Notes: generated by a model not told the origin, from the letters alone. A stretch of DNA of 64,000 nucleotides from Aldehydirespirator sp965200005 (GCA_965200005.1 OZ241331.1:2604001-2668000); one strand, 5' to 3'; counted from the stretch's first letter, positions 1 to 8,512 are shown. Numbers and translations are program-made.

Positions 1-19
1 TGCCGTCTAGTTCTCGGTT

Positions 20-1615
20 TCAGCTTGGTTGTGGCTCTTGGACAACCAAGATTGAAGACTCAGGTGGTAATGACACACAGGTTGTTCGCTCAGCATTGTC
101 CGGACCGTCAGGTGAGACTGTCCCCGAGTTTCGGGGTCTCAAACTGATGCTGTCGTCGCGGATGCTAGTGAACAGTTCTCGCCAGCCATAGCCGGGAAGA
201 TCTACTTGTGTGGGCTGCTCGCTCAGGTTGGTGACGGCCGCTGCAGAACCCCGCACTACAGCCGCAACGAGCGGGTCGCCGGTGTCGAGCCAGCGGGCAG
301 GTGCTTGCCAGAAGTCAGGATGCTGTGCACGTCTTGCGATCAGTTCCCGGTACTGATACAGCGCCGAACTGGGTTCGTCGCGCTGGCCGCGCACGGTGTG
401 CTCGGGTGGCCGCAGATCGGCGCTAATCCAGGGCTGGCCAGTCGAGAAGCCGTTGTTTGCCTTCATGTTCCACGGCATGGGCGTGCGGCAACCGTCGCGC
501 CCGATGGCACCGGCGTTGCGCACCGAGATCGGATCGTGCAGCCCGTGTAGTATTCCGTCGTCTAGGGATAGTTCCTCGCCTTGATAGATGAAAGGCAAGC
601 CACCCAGCGCCATCAGCAGCGTCGAGACTGCCAGGGCACGGCGCGCTCCGATCTGTCCGCCGCCGTAGCGGCTCGCCACCCGGGAACGGTCGTGGTTGCT
701 GATTACCCATGACACGGATTGAGGCGCGGCCTGATGCATGTCCCGCAAGATCCGCAGCAGCTCGGCGGGTTGCCAGTCCATCCACACGGGCGTGAGGAAG
801 AACGCATTGTCGAGCACGCCCGGCTCGAGGTATCGCTTGAAGTGCGCAGGAGATGCCAGGTTGACCTCGCCGAGCAAGATGACCCCGTGCGCAGCACAGA
901 TCTCGTGCCAGCGGCGGTAAATGTCGATGGTCTCGCTCTGATCCAGGTCGTAGCGATGCTCGAACGCTCTAAAGGCGCTGAGGGGATCCATGCCCTCAGC
1001 GACTGGCGCGATCTGCGGGTTATCACGAAGTTGGGCGTCTTTGATGAGTGCGTGTGCCACATCGATGCGGAAGCCATCGACTCCCCGATCGATCCAGAAT
1101 CTCAAGACATCTTCGAAGTGGCGTCGAACCTCGGGGTCGCGCCAGTTGAGGTCGGGCTGTTCGGGGAGGAATAGGTGGCACCAGTACTGCCCGGTTGCCT
1201 CATCGAGTGTCCAGGCGGGCCCACCGAAGTGGCTAATCCAGTTGTTGGGCGGGCCGCCATCGGGTGCCGGATCGGCCCACACATAACGGCTTCGCTGGGG
1301 AGCGTCACGGCTTGATCTGGAGGCACCGAACCACGCATGTTCGATCGATGTGTGATTGGGGACGACATCGATCAGCACCCTCAGCCCGAGGTTGTGGGCT
1401 CGCTCAACCAGTTGATCGAAGTCGGCGAGTGTGCCGTGCTGGGGGGCGACATCGCAATAGTCACTGACGTCATAGCCGTGGTCATGGCCTGGCGATGGGT
1501 AAAACGGTGTGATCCAAACTGCGTCGACACCCAGCCAGCGGATGTAATCGAGCCGTTCTGTTATGCCAGGGAGGTCACCGATCCCGTTTCCGGTCGAGTC
1601 TGCGAACGAGCGCAC
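20..1615 (-). CDS. GH13 alpha-glucosidase (oligo-1,6-glucosidase type), start region disrupted
   Basis: This is a cytoplasmic glycoside hydrolase family 13 enzyme expected to release glucose from malto- or isomalto-oligosaccharides. Counting from the GTG at 1615, the four GH13 regions are visible: DVVPNH (about 83-88), GFRID with the nucleophile Asp185, LLGEV with the acid/base Glu250, and SNHD with Asp309. The GTG lies inside the family N-terminal motif YQVYVRSFADS, so it is not the natural start. Coding similarity continues upstream (TTWWHGAVGYQ) to about 1663, but the only good ATG (1680-1678) is thrown out of frame by a 14-bp tandem duplication (1647-1674). With one copy removed the gene would begin M-L-R-D-T-T-W-W, as relatives do. 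A LacI-type operator lies upstream. The family is certain; the exact substrate is inferred. Confidence 0.9.
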   Translation of the reverse strand: MRSFADSTGNGIGDLPGITERLDYIRWLGVDAVWITPFYPSPGHDHGYDVSDYCDVAPQHGTLADFDQLVERAHNLGLRVLIDVVPNHTSIEHAWFGASRSSRDAPQRSRYVWADPAPDGGPPNNWISHFGGPAWTLDEATGQYWCHLFLPEQPDLNWRDPEVRRHFEDVLRFWIDRGVDGFRIDVAHALIKDAQLRDNPQIAPVAEGMDPLSAFRAFEHRYDLDQSETIDIYRRWHEICAAHGVILLGEVNLASPAHFKRYLEPGVLDNAFFLTPVWMDWQPAELLRILRDMHQAAPQSVSWVISNHDRSRVASRYGGGQIGARRALAVSTLLMALGGLPFIYQGEELSLDDGILHGLHDPISVRNAGAIGRDGCRTPMPWNMKANNGFSTGQPWISADLRPPEHTVRGQRDEPSSALYQYRELIARRAQHPDFWQAPARWLDTGDPLVAAVVRGSAAAVTNLSEQPTQVDLPGYGWRELFTSIRDDSISLRPRNSGTVSPDGPDNAERTTCVSLPPESSILVVQEPQPS

Positions 1616-1646
1616 GTAGACCTGGTAGCCGACCGCGCCATGCCAC

Positions 1647-1674
1647 CAGGTTGTGTCCCTCAGGTTGTGTCCCT
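1647..1674. repeat. 14-bp perfect tandem duplication at the start of the alpha-glucosidase gene
   Basis: The unit CAGGTTGTGTCCCT occurs twice in direct succession (1647-1660 and 1661-1674). On the coding (minus) strand it lies between the ATG at 1680-1678 and the body of the GH13 gene. Because 14 is not a multiple of 3, the ATG now reads six codons and hits TGA. One copy would restore ATG-TTG-AGG-GAC-ACA-ACC-TGG-TGG in frame with the enzyme. Confidence 0.9.
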
Positions 1675-1740
1675 CAACATCGTGGCAACCGGCGACGCAT
1701 CTGGTTCAAGATCAGATTCCATCTCGTCGCCCCGACTCTC

Positions 1741-1754
1741 TGCAAACGTTTTCA
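1741..1754. promoter_or_regulatory. LacI/GalR-family operator upstream of the alpha-glucosidase gene
   Basis: TGCAAACGTTTTCA fits the LacI-family operator form TGNAANCGNTTNCA with one break in symmetry between the half sites. It lies about 60 bp upstream of the ATG at 1680 of the GH13 gene. LacI-type regulators of alpha-glucoside catabolism in actinobacteria use such sites. The regulator gene is not in this window, so repression by it is inferred. Confidence 0.6.
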
Positions 1755-1856
1755 GCGTGGTGTCGAGACTCTAGCTAGCACTCACTCCCGAATTAAAACT
1801 CGTGATCCGGGTGTGGCGTGAACGATCGGCAACTAGCGGTGAGATCTAGCGGTCGG

Positions 1857-2618
1857 TCAGCCGCTCCACTGGCCGCCATTTATGTCGATGGTGGCTCCGG
1901 TGATGTAGCCGGCATGGGGGCCGCAAAGGAATGCAATAAGGGCCGCTAGGTCATCTGGATCGCCGGGTGCGTCGCCGGGAACCATGTTGAGGATGCGCTG
2001 TCGCAGGTTGGCATCAAGGGCGTGCCACATCGGTGTTTCGTGAGGCCCGGGCGCTACTGCGTTGACGGTGATCCCGTCGCCGGCGTGCTCCCGAGCCATG
2101 AAACGGCTCAAGGTCACGAGGCCTCCTTTGCTGGCTGCATACGCAGGCCCCGATAGTGCAGAACCACCGAAGCGAGCGTTTACGGATGCAACGTTGACGA
2201 TGCGCCCGCTTCCGTGGCGACGCATCCCTGCGATCACCTCGCGACTGCACAGATACGCGCCTGTGAGGTTGACATCGAGTATGCGCCTCCAGCGTTGCGG
2301 AGGCTCTTCTTCGACACCACCAGCACCGGTAATGCCTGCGTTGTTGACTAGAACCTGGGGGTGCCCGAACCGCGATCGCACCTCATCGAAGGCAGCCCGT
2401 ACGGAGTTCTCATCCGATACGTCACAGCCGATCAGGTGCCACGAACGCGATGAGGCTTGGTTGTCACCGTCTGTTCCCGCCTCCGTGGTGCCAGCAACTC
2501 GAGGCGTTGTGGTTGGCAAGTCGAGCCCGACGACTGTGTCGCCTGCTTGGTGCAAGCGGCGACATACAGCGGAGCCGATAGCGCCCGCAGCCCCGGTGAC
2601 AACCGCGACGCGGCCCAC
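1857..2618 (-). CDS. Short-chain dehydrogenase/reductase
   Basis: A 253-residue classical SDR, the usual length for the family. The N-terminal dinucleotide-binding glycine motif TGAAGAIG, the NNAGITG motif, the catalytic serine in NVASV and the YAASK catalytic pair are all present in order. The GTG start at 2618 is supported by an AGGAAG-type ribosome binding site about 10 nt upstream. It is the last member of a closely spaced minus-strand run (LLM oxidoreductase, glycerol-3-phosphate dehydrogenase, rhodanese, this gene). The substrate cannot be read from sequence. Confidence 0.9.
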   Translation of the reverse strand: MGRVAVVTGAAGAIGSAVCRRLHQAGDTVVGLDLPTTTPRVAGTTEAGTDGDNQASSRSWHLIGCDVSDENSVRAAFDEVRSRFGHPQVLVNNAGITGAGGVEEEPPQRWRRILDVNLTGAYLCSREVIAGMRRHGSGRIVNVASVNARFGGSALSGPAYAASKGGLVTLSRFMAREHAGDGITVNAVAPGPHETPMWHALDANLRQRILNMVPGDAPGDPDDLAALIAFLCGPHAGYITGATIDINGGQWSG

Positions 2619-2652
2619 TATTCCCGCTTCCTTTCCCGATCAGTCTTGCGGA

Positions 2653-3543
2653 TCAGCGATGTTCAAAAGCTTCAGGCTCTGGTTCGTCAAGGGCGACCGG
2701 AGCGTCCGGATCTGTGATCCACTCCGTCCAGGAGCCGTCGTAGACCGCCACGTCGTATTGGCCCGCAATCGCATATGCGAGGGCGGTTCCGCAGGCTCCC
2801 ACGCCCCCACGGCAGTAGCTGATCGTGGGTTCGTGTAGTTGAGCACCGGCCTCGCCGAGGCGCTGCCGGGTTTCGGTCGGGCTTGCCCAGGTGCCGTCAG
2901 GCCCCACAAACTCGATCCCAGGAGCGGTGATGCTGCCAGGGATTACGCCGCCGTCTTCGATCCGGGCTCCCTCCATTCGCCCATCGACAAGGCGGGTGGA
3001 AGCCGAAGCGGATGCGAGCACGGCCTTTACGTCATCTTGTGTGGCGTACAAGGAAGGGGCGGGCCTCGGGGTGAAGACAGCAGGTTTGTAGCGAGGCACC
3101 TCGCTCTCGAGAGATCGACCCTCGGCCACCCACTTCGTGATGCCACCGTCAAGAACAGCGACGGACGAGTGTCCGTAACTTCGTAGTGCCCACCACACTC
3201 GGGCCGCAACGGTGACATGCTGATCGTCGTAGGTCACGACGAAGGTGTCATCACCTACGCCTCGCTGTGACATTGCGGAGGCGAAGCGTTGCGGACCCGC
3301 GAGCATCCACAGATCGGGACGCTGCGGATCTGCAAGATCGGTATCCCAGCGCGCATGCACGGCTCCAGGTATGTGACCTTTGGCGTACTCGTCGTCACCG
3401 TTGCGCAGATCGAATGGCCTCAAGTACCAGCGACAGTCGATGATCCGCACTCCCGGGTCGTCGAGGTGTCCTGCTAGCCAACTCGTTGAGACCAGCGGCG
3501 AGCGGTTGCGCTTAATCAGCGTCTGGGCGTGTTCTGTGCTCAT
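2653..3543 (-). CDS. Thiosulfate/3-mercaptopyruvate sulfurtransferase (tandem rhodanese)
   Basis: About 296 residues forming two rhodanese domains. The N-terminal, non-catalytic domain carries VRIIDCRWYL; the C-terminal domain carries the active-site loop CRGGVGA with the persulfide cysteine near residue 243. It transfers sulfane sulfur from thiosulfate or 3-mercaptopyruvate to a thiophilic acceptor. The start chosen is the ATG at 3543 (MSTEHAQ). A longer reading from 3618 would overlap the upstream dehydrogenase gene by 50 bp and include a repeated DEHKN segment that comes from a 15-bp tandem duplication. Which donor is preferred is not clear. Confidence 0.88.
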   Translation of the reverse strand: MSTEHAQTLIKRNRSPLVSTSWLAGHLDDPGVRIIDCRWYLRPFDLRNGDDEYAKGHIPGAVHARWDTDLADPQRPDLWMLAGPQRFASAMSQRGVGDDTFVVTYDDQHVTVAARVWWALRSYGHSSVAVLDGGITKWVAEGRSLESEVPRYKPAVFTPRPAPSLYATQDDVKAVLASASASTRLVDGRMEGARIEDGGVIPGSITAPGIEFVGPDGTWASPTETRQRLGEAGAQLHEPTISYCRGGVGACGTALAYAIAGQYDVAVYDGSWTEWITDPDAPVALDEPEPEAFEHR

Positions 3544-3573
3544 GTTCTTGTGCTCATCGTTCTTGTGCTCATC
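3544..3573. repeat. 15-bp tandem duplication at the rhodanese gene start
   Basis: GTTCTTGTGCTCATC is repeated twice (3544-3558, 3559-3573), with a shortened third copy running into the real start codon (3531-3543). On the minus strand each unit carries ATGAGCACA. The first ATG overlaps the stop of the upstream dehydrogenase gene (ATGA). It opens a 10-codon mini-ORF whose TGA overlaps the true rhodanese ATG. The duplication therefore inserted a coupled leader peptide between two genes. Confidence 0.8.
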
Positions 3574-5206
3574 GTCCTGTGGGCATCGCAGCGGGCACAC
3601 GGAGAAGTTGTTGGGCACGAGCCACGCCTGGATCCGTGTCGAGAGTCCTGGAGTGCTCGAGCAGAGCGAGCATCGTGCGGCGTCGCAGAAAGTCTTGCAT
3701 CATCAGGATCTGTTCGTGGCAACCCATTACTTGCACCTCCGCTGCCGAGAAGTCGACAACTTCACTTAGTGGCTCACCAAGGTCTGCGTCTTGTTGTACA
3801 AGCGCTAGTACTTCACAGGCGCGCCGGCCGTGGCGCCTCCACAGCGTGGCCATCCGCTCGGGGCTGAGCCCGACATCTGTAGCCGCAGTTTCGAAGCGTT
3901 CACGCTCAAGACCGGTCGGCTCGCCAAACCAGCGTCGTGAGTTGCGTGCCGGTTGCAATCCGCAAACCCGTGCCGCCGCTACTACCTCTTCACCAACGTT
4001 GAGGCAGTCGCTCAGCTTGCCTCCCAGGATCGACACCACCTGTTTGGTCTCATCAGTCTCTACTGCATGACGCCGCGACAATTCCATCCAGTCACGAGCC
4101 TCGTCGCTCGCACTTTCGACGACGAGTGGACGCACACCGCAACGTTCAGCGATGACATCTGCGGGCGTCAACGGGACATCAAGACTTAGGCGGGCGTTGG
4201 CTTGTTCGAGCAAGTAGTCACGATCTTGGTCGCTGATGGTTGCGTCAGCGTCGACGACATGTGTGTCGGTTGTGCCGATGAGTGAGCGGTGGCCCAGAGG
4301 GATCACATAGAAGAGCCGCTGGTCATCGTCAAAGAAGGCAAGTACCCGGCCCGAGTCGCTCACCCTCGGGACGACGATGTGGGCACCTTTTGAGAACCGC
4401 AGATGCCGGTCAAGTCTTGTGTTGGTGAGACCCGCCACATCGGCTGCTCGGGGGCCTGCGGCGTTAATCAACATCTTGGTGTTGATGGTGTAGCCCGATC
4501 CGTCAAGACGATCCGTTACGTGGGCTCGCCAGGCATCCCCCGCTCGCTCGGCACCGTCGAGACGCAATCTTGAGATCGCCACGGCCCCGCATTCGATCGC
4601 ATCAAGCACGAACTGCAACACGAAGCGAGCGTCGCAGTCCGCGAGCAGGTAATCGGAGTACTCGACGGCTCCGCGCACGCCGTTTATCTCGACTACTGGT
4701 TCGCTGTGTACCAGGGAGCGGCGTCCGAGCCGGCGTGGCCGCTGGGTGGCAAACCCGCCAAGTGCCCAGTAGGCGTGGGCACCCAAAGCCGCGTAAGAGG
4801 GTGAATACGGTGAGGTCGGCCCTAGTGCTGCCACGAACCGGGCTTCTAGCACCCGGCTCTCATAGGCCCGTGCCAGTCGATTGCGTGATCGGCACAAGCC
4901 GGCTACCAGCGCCACGTCATAGGACTGCAGGTACTTGAAACCGCCCCAGATCAAGTTCGAGGACTCCTGGCTGACGCCGGAGGCGAAGTCGTCGGAGTCG
5001 ATGAGAGCAACCTTGAGGCCATGGGCTGCAAGTGCGAGCGCGGAGACGGCACCGTTGATACCGCCACCGACAACCAGGGCGTCGTGGTGATGTTCGACTA
5101 GTCGCTCAAGCAGCGACTCACGCCAGCTTGGTTGGATGCCCGAGACGCTGTCACTTGCGGCCGCTGGGCTGCCAGCTTGCAGGTTGTGTGTCGGCGGCCC
5201 GTTCAC
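3569..5206 (-). CDS. glpD: FAD-dependent glycerol-3-phosphate dehydrogenase/oxidase
   Basis: A 545-residue GlpD/GlpA-type flavoprotein that oxidises sn-glycerol 3-phosphate to dihydroxyacetone phosphate, passing electrons to the membrane quinone pool. The N-terminal FAD-binding motif VVGGGINGAVSALALA (about 46-61) is followed by the family signatures SSNLIWGGFKYLQ and, in the middle, AAGPRAADVAGL and SLIGTTDTH. The C-terminal region matches the alpha-helical DAO_C domain. The GTG start lies 11 nt after the stop of the upstream LLM oxidoreductase, indicating one transcript. Its stop overlaps the first ATG of a duplicated leader in front of the rhodanese gene. Confidence 0.9.
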   Translation of the reverse strand: MNGPPTHNLQAGSPAAASDSVSGIQPSWRESLLERLVEHHHDALVVGGGINGAVSALALAAHGLKVALIDSDDFASGVSQESSNLIWGGFKYLQSYDVALVAGLCRSRNRLARAYESRVLEARFVAALGPTSPYSPSYAALGAHAYWALGGFATQRPRRLGRRSLVHSEPVVEINGVRGAVEYSDYLLADCDARFVLQFVLDAIECGAVAISRLRLDGAERAGDAWRAHVTDRLDGSGYTINTKMLINAAGPRAADVAGLTNTRLDRHLRFSKGAHIVVPRVSDSGRVLAFFDDDQRLFYVIPLGHRSLIGTTDTHVVDADATISDQDRDYLLEQANARLSLDVPLTPADVIAERCGVRPLVVESASDEARDWMELSRRHAVETDETKQVVSILGGKLSDCLNVGEEVVAAARVCGLQPARNSRRWFGEPTGLERERFETAATDVGLSPERMATLWRRHGRRACEVLALVQQDADLGEPLSEVVDFSAAEVQVMGCHEQILMMQDFLRRRTMLALLEHSRTLDTDPGVARAQQLLRVPAAMPTGR

Positions 5207-5217
5207 GTCTCTAGGTT

Positions 5218-6234
5218 CTAGCCGCCTAGCACAGCGGGGCGGACGACCCCGGCTAACAGACGCAGTGCCTCATCACGGTCGGGCCCCAGCGTGTACCACG
5301 CCAGCGGCAGCTCAAGGCCCGCCTCAGCGAAGGCTCCCAGCCCGTCGATGACATCGTCGGGGGTGCCCGATACCCCAAACGTGTCGATCAGGCTCTCGCT
5401 GATCGTTGCCGCACCTGCCTGCTCGCCTCCTTCGGCCACTGCAGTGCGCACTGCCTTCACGGCTTCGGGATCGGCACCGGCAGTGTCAACCACTACACCT
5501 TCAACCCTGGCGAGGTAATACGCGAGCACTCCCCTAACGGCGTTGCGGGCTGCCTTGCGGTCAGTGCCAACACTGGTCAACACGTTGGCGCTCAACAGCA
5601 AGTCATCGAGGCTGCGACCTGCACGTGCTGCCCCGACCTGCAAGCGTCGTCTTGCCCAGCGGGTGTAGCCGACGCTGGTGATTGCCCCGAGTTGAACACC
5701 ATCCGCGTACTCTCCCGAAACCTCCATCATGCGGGTGCTGACAGCACCTATGTCAACCGGCACCCTCTGGCGTGGTGGACGGTCGAGGCGCAGCCCTTCA
5801 GCCACGTCAAAGGTGGTTGGTTCGAAGTCGAGGGCCTTGCCTGCGGTCAGACGCTTTACCGTTCGGACTGCTTCGACGGTGTGGCTAAGCGGTCGCCAGT
5901 GAGGTGGTGCCATCCCGAAGCGTCTCACTGTCCACTCAGCGGCTCCCAACCCGAAGCGCAGCCGGCCCGGGCCGATGTCTGCAAGGGTTGCTGCCTCCAG
6001 TGCTAACAGCACCGGGTTACGAAACACCGGGTTTGCGACACCGATCCGCACCGTTATCTGCTGGGTCGCGTGAAGTGCTGCTGCGGCCACCGCCATCACC
6101 GAGTTGAACAGGCGACTCTCGGGTAGTGACACCTCGTCGAAGCCGAGACGTTCCGCTTCACCGACGATGGCTAGCGTGTCCGCGACGGGATCCTCGTTCG
6201 ACAAAGAGAGGCCCAGGCCTCGGAACCCGTTCAT
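5218..6234 (-). CDS. LLM-class (luciferase-like) flavin/F420-dependent oxidoreductase
   Basis: About 338 residues of the bacterial-luciferase-like TIM-barrel family, whose actinobacterial members often use coenzyme F420 or FMN. Recognisable parts are the N-terminal strand MNGFRGLGLSLSNED, the barrel segment VRIGVANPVFRNP, the GRLRFGLGAAEW turn and the C-terminal TPDDVIDGLGAF segment. The start is placed at the internal Met (6234) rather than 6297, because the longer form would run through the start of the divergent gene at 6269. Only about 34 bp separate the two divergent starts. The substrate is unknown. Confidence 0.85.
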   Translation of the reverse strand: MNGFRGLGLSLSNEDPVADTLAIVGEAERLGFDEVSLPESRLFNSVMAVAAAALHATQQITVRIGVANPVFRNPVLLALEAATLADIGPGRLRFGLGAAEWTVRRFGMAPPHWRPLSHTVEAVRTVKRLTAGKALDFEPTTFDVAEGLRLDRPPRQRVPVDIGAVSTRMMEVSGEYADGVQLGAITSVGYTRWARRRLQVGAARAGRSLDDLLLSANVLTSVGTDRKAARNAVRGVLAYYLARVEGVVVDTAGADPEAVKAVRTAVAEGGEQAGAATISESLIDTFGVSGTPDDVIDGLGAFAEAGLELPLAWYTLGPDRDEALRLLAGVVRPAVLGG

Positions 6235-6268
6235 GTTCCTCCTCACAGCCAACGCTCGGGAGTTTGAG

Positions 6269-6847
6269 ATGTGGGTAACCACGATTCCATATAACAAGGC
6301 GGAAGGCGAACTGAAGAGCCACTACGACCGTCAGGCGCGAGCCCTTGGAGAACCCACCGAGATGACAATGGTGGGGTCTCTTCATCCACCGCTCGTGGCG
6401 GCACGACTCGACTTGTATGCGGCCACCGAGAAGTGCCCCTCACGTTTGACTCCGCATCAGCGCAATCTCATCAGCTTCGTCACATCAGCGATCAACGGCA
6501 CAGTGCATTGCATGAGCCAGGTCACGCTCAAGCTGCGTGAAACTGGCATGGACGACTCGGCGATCATGGCATTGGCAGATGATCCGGCTTCGGTTGACGG
6601 TCTCGGCCTCTCTGCCGCCGACCGAGCTGTCGTACGACACGCCGCCAAGCTCACGACTTCGCCGGCGTCGATGGTGTCGAGCGACGTTGAGGAGCTGCGG
6701 GAAGCCGGCTTCAGCGATCTCGAGATCATCGACATCAATGCTCAGTGTGCTCATCTCAACTATGTGAACCGGGTGGTGATGGGTTTGGGCATCCGCTCGG
6801 TGGTCGATCCGGACTTCCCCGCGTATTCGGCAATACCGGAGAGCTAG
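6269..6847 (+). CDS. Carboxymuconolactone decarboxylase / AhpD-like family protein
   Basis: A 192-residue all-helical protein of the CMD/AhpD superfamily. The family helix normally carrying Cys-x-x-Cys is present (TSAINGTVHCMSQ), but only the second cysteine remains, so the classical peroxidase disulfide relay is probably absent. The C-terminal CAHLNYVNRVVMGLGI is typical of the family. The ATG at 6269 is preceded by CGGGAG. Longer readings upstream overlap the divergent LLM gene and are rejected. A peroxidase-related or unknown role is possible; the lost cysteine argues against canonical AhpD activity. Confidence 0.75.
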   Translation: MWVTTIPYNKAEGELKSHYDRQARALGEPTEMTMVGSLHPPLVAARLDLYAATEKCPSRLTPHQRNLISFVTSAINGTVHCMSQVTLKLRETGMDDSAIMALADDPASVDGLGLSAADRAVVRHAAKLTTSPASMVSSDVEELREAGFSDLEIIDINAQCAHLNYVNRVVMGLGIRSVVDPDFPAYSAIPES

Positions 6848-6906
6848 CGACCTGCGACGCTCACCGGCGTTGCCACATCTGTATCTGCACGTGTTCATCT
6901 CCACGG

Positions 6907-7833
6907 TCAGGCGCTGTTGAGGATCTCGGCACTGCAGCGGATGTGGTCCGCGGCGGTGTCCTCGTCGTTGAGTGGCAGCATGAAGATGTCGAAGCTGTCG
7001 GCGAGTTCGCGGATACGCGCCGAGATCTGTTCGGGTGCGCCCGCTAGGCCGTAGCGGTCAACCAACGCGTCGGGTAGCAGCTTGGCAGCCTCATCCATCG
7101 ATCCCTTGAGCATCAGTTTGCGTACCTGCCGGGTTGTTGCCTCGTCAAGCCCGTCAGCGGCTCGCACCTCGGCGGGCGCGTCGACGGCGATGTAGGAAAA
7201 GTGAGGTAACACGAGCAGGCGTTCCGTGTCGTTATAGGCGAGGTAGGCCGACCAGGCGATGCGAGCATCCCCCTGAAAACGGATCTGGCGAGCTACTTCG
7301 GGGAGTTGCGCGGGTGCAGCCGCTGAGAGGATCACACAGTCCGAGCGTCGTGCTGCAAGACGTTGCACCCGTGGGCCCCGCCCTGCGATGGCGATGGGCA
7401 CCCGCTCGCTAGGCCGGAACCACGACAGCGATGCAGCACCGAGCGTTTCGCCGTCAAGCAAGCGTCGGTTCTGCTCAAACGCTTCACGCAGGGCCGTGTA
7501 GGGGCGTTTGGGATCCTTGCCAAGTGGTTCGAGCACGCGGCTGCCACCCACTCCTAAACCGTGCATCACCCGACCGGGGGCGTACTCGGCGAGGGTGGCG
7601 ATCGTCGCGGCGGTGGTAACTGGGTGTCGGCTGAACGGGTTCGTAATTGCGGGAGCGACCGTTAGCTCTGTTTCGGCCAGGATCGCGGTGAGGGCGACAT
7701 AGACATCACGTTCGGTTCCCTCATCAGCCACAAAGCACGACTCAGCACCGAGCGACTCGGCAAGTTTGGCCAACTCGACGAGTCGCCTCACAGGTTGGGT
7801 GGGCTCAAACCACACTCCCCAAGCAACACTCAT
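6907..7833 (-). CDS. LLM-class (luciferase-like) F420-type oxidoreductase
   Basis: About 308 residues of the luciferase-like monooxygenase fold. The N terminus MSVAWGVWFEP, the ELTVAPAITNPFSRHP segment and the C-terminal GAPEQISARIREL block are typical of the MER/F420-dependent subgroup. The start is set at 7833, where GAGGG lies 7 nt upstream; the alternative ATG at 7872 has no comparable ribosome binding site. It begins close behind the phosphatidyltransferase gene and may share its transcript. It is convergent with the CMD-like gene. The reaction is unknown. Confidence 0.82.
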   Translation of the reverse strand: MSVAWGVWFEPTQPVRRLVELAKLAESLGAESCFVADEGTERDVYVALTAILAETELTVAPAITNPFSRHPVTTAATIATLAEYAPGRVMHGLGVGGSRVLEPLGKDPKRPYTALREAFEQNRRLLDGETLGAASLSWFRPSERVPIAIAGRGPRVQRLAARRSDCVILSAAAPAQLPEVARQIRFQGDARIAWSAYLAYNDTERLLVLPHFSYIAVDAPAEVRAADGLDEATTRQVRKLMLKGSMDEAAKLLPDALVDRYGLAGAPEQISARIRELADSFDIFMLPLNDEDTAADHIRCSAEILNSA

Positions 7834-7875
7834 CGCAACACCCTCATTGCCCGCCGTGTCTGTCGGCATCACGAA

Positions 7876-8496
7876 TCAAGACCTGTCTTGGGATTCGGTG
7901 CCCTGGTCTTTCGCCGCTCTGCCTTCACGTAGGGACTGCATTCCTAGGGGTATGTATTGCACTCCAGACATGTAGCTGTAGGCCAGCGAGGGAACCGCGC
8001 AGATCCAGCCTGCAACCCTGAACCCCTCCGCAATGGCGATATCTGAAGCACCAGATAGCAGCAGCGGGAAGCAGAAGTACAACCCGAAGGTTGCGCACTT
8101 TCCCCACCAAGTGACATCGATGGGTTTTGCTCCAAGTGACAGCAACACCAAACCGACTATCGCCACGAGTCCTTCACGAAGCAGGGTCAACACGACCAGC
8201 CACCACGGAACCGACCCGTCGAAACCCACTGCGAGCACACCCACGAGCAGCACCGCCCGGTCGGTGATCGGGTCGAGCAGCTTGCCGACGTTGCTAACGG
8301 AGTTGAAGCGTCTCGCCCACCATCCATCGACCCAATCGGTGGCACCGAGCGCTCCCCACAACAATGCGGCTCCCCAGCGATCCTCCGCAGAAAACAGAAG
8401 CCAAAGGAACCAGGGGATGCAGGCGAGCCTTAGGGTCGAGATCAGGTTCGGAACGGTGAGGATGCGTGATTCGTCCGAGTTGCCGGGCATCTCCAC
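7876..8496 (-). CDS. CDP-alcohol phosphatidyltransferase (PgsA-like)
   Basis: A 206-residue integral membrane enzyme with the diagnostic D-x2-D-G-x2-A-R-x8-G-x3-D-x3-D motif between Asp54 and Asp79 (DWVDGWWARR ... GKLLDPITD). This motif binds the divalent metal and CDP-diacylglycerol. Several hydrophobic segments surround it. The family joins CDP-diacylglycerol to glycerol 3-phosphate or another alcohol in phospholipid synthesis; glycerol phosphate is most likely here but is not proven. It is transcribed divergently from the HIT gene with only about 16 bp between starts, so the two promoters must overlap coding sequence. Confidence 0.88.
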   Translation of the reverse strand: MEMPGNSDESRILTVPNLISTLRLACIPWFLWLLFSAEDRWGAALLWGALGATDWVDGWWARRFNSVSNVGKLLDPITDRAVLLVGVLAVGFDGSVPWWLVVLTLLREGLVAIVGLVLLSLGAKPIDVTWWGKCATFGLYFCFPLLLSGASDIAIAEGFRVAGWICAVPSLAYSYMSGVQYIPLGMQSLREGRAAKDQGTESQDRS

Positions 8497-8512
8497 AGCC
8501 TACGATTCTGCT

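Noticed and set aside
3544..3618. Longer start for the rhodanese gene (MPNNFSV...)
   Set aside because: It overlaps the upstream dehydrogenase gene by 50 bp and includes codons from the tandem duplication; the ATG at 3543 fits better.
8033..8512. N-terminal extension of the HIT protein
   Set aside because: The open frame overlaps the divergent phosphatidyltransferase gene; HIT similarity begins exactly at the GTG at 8513.
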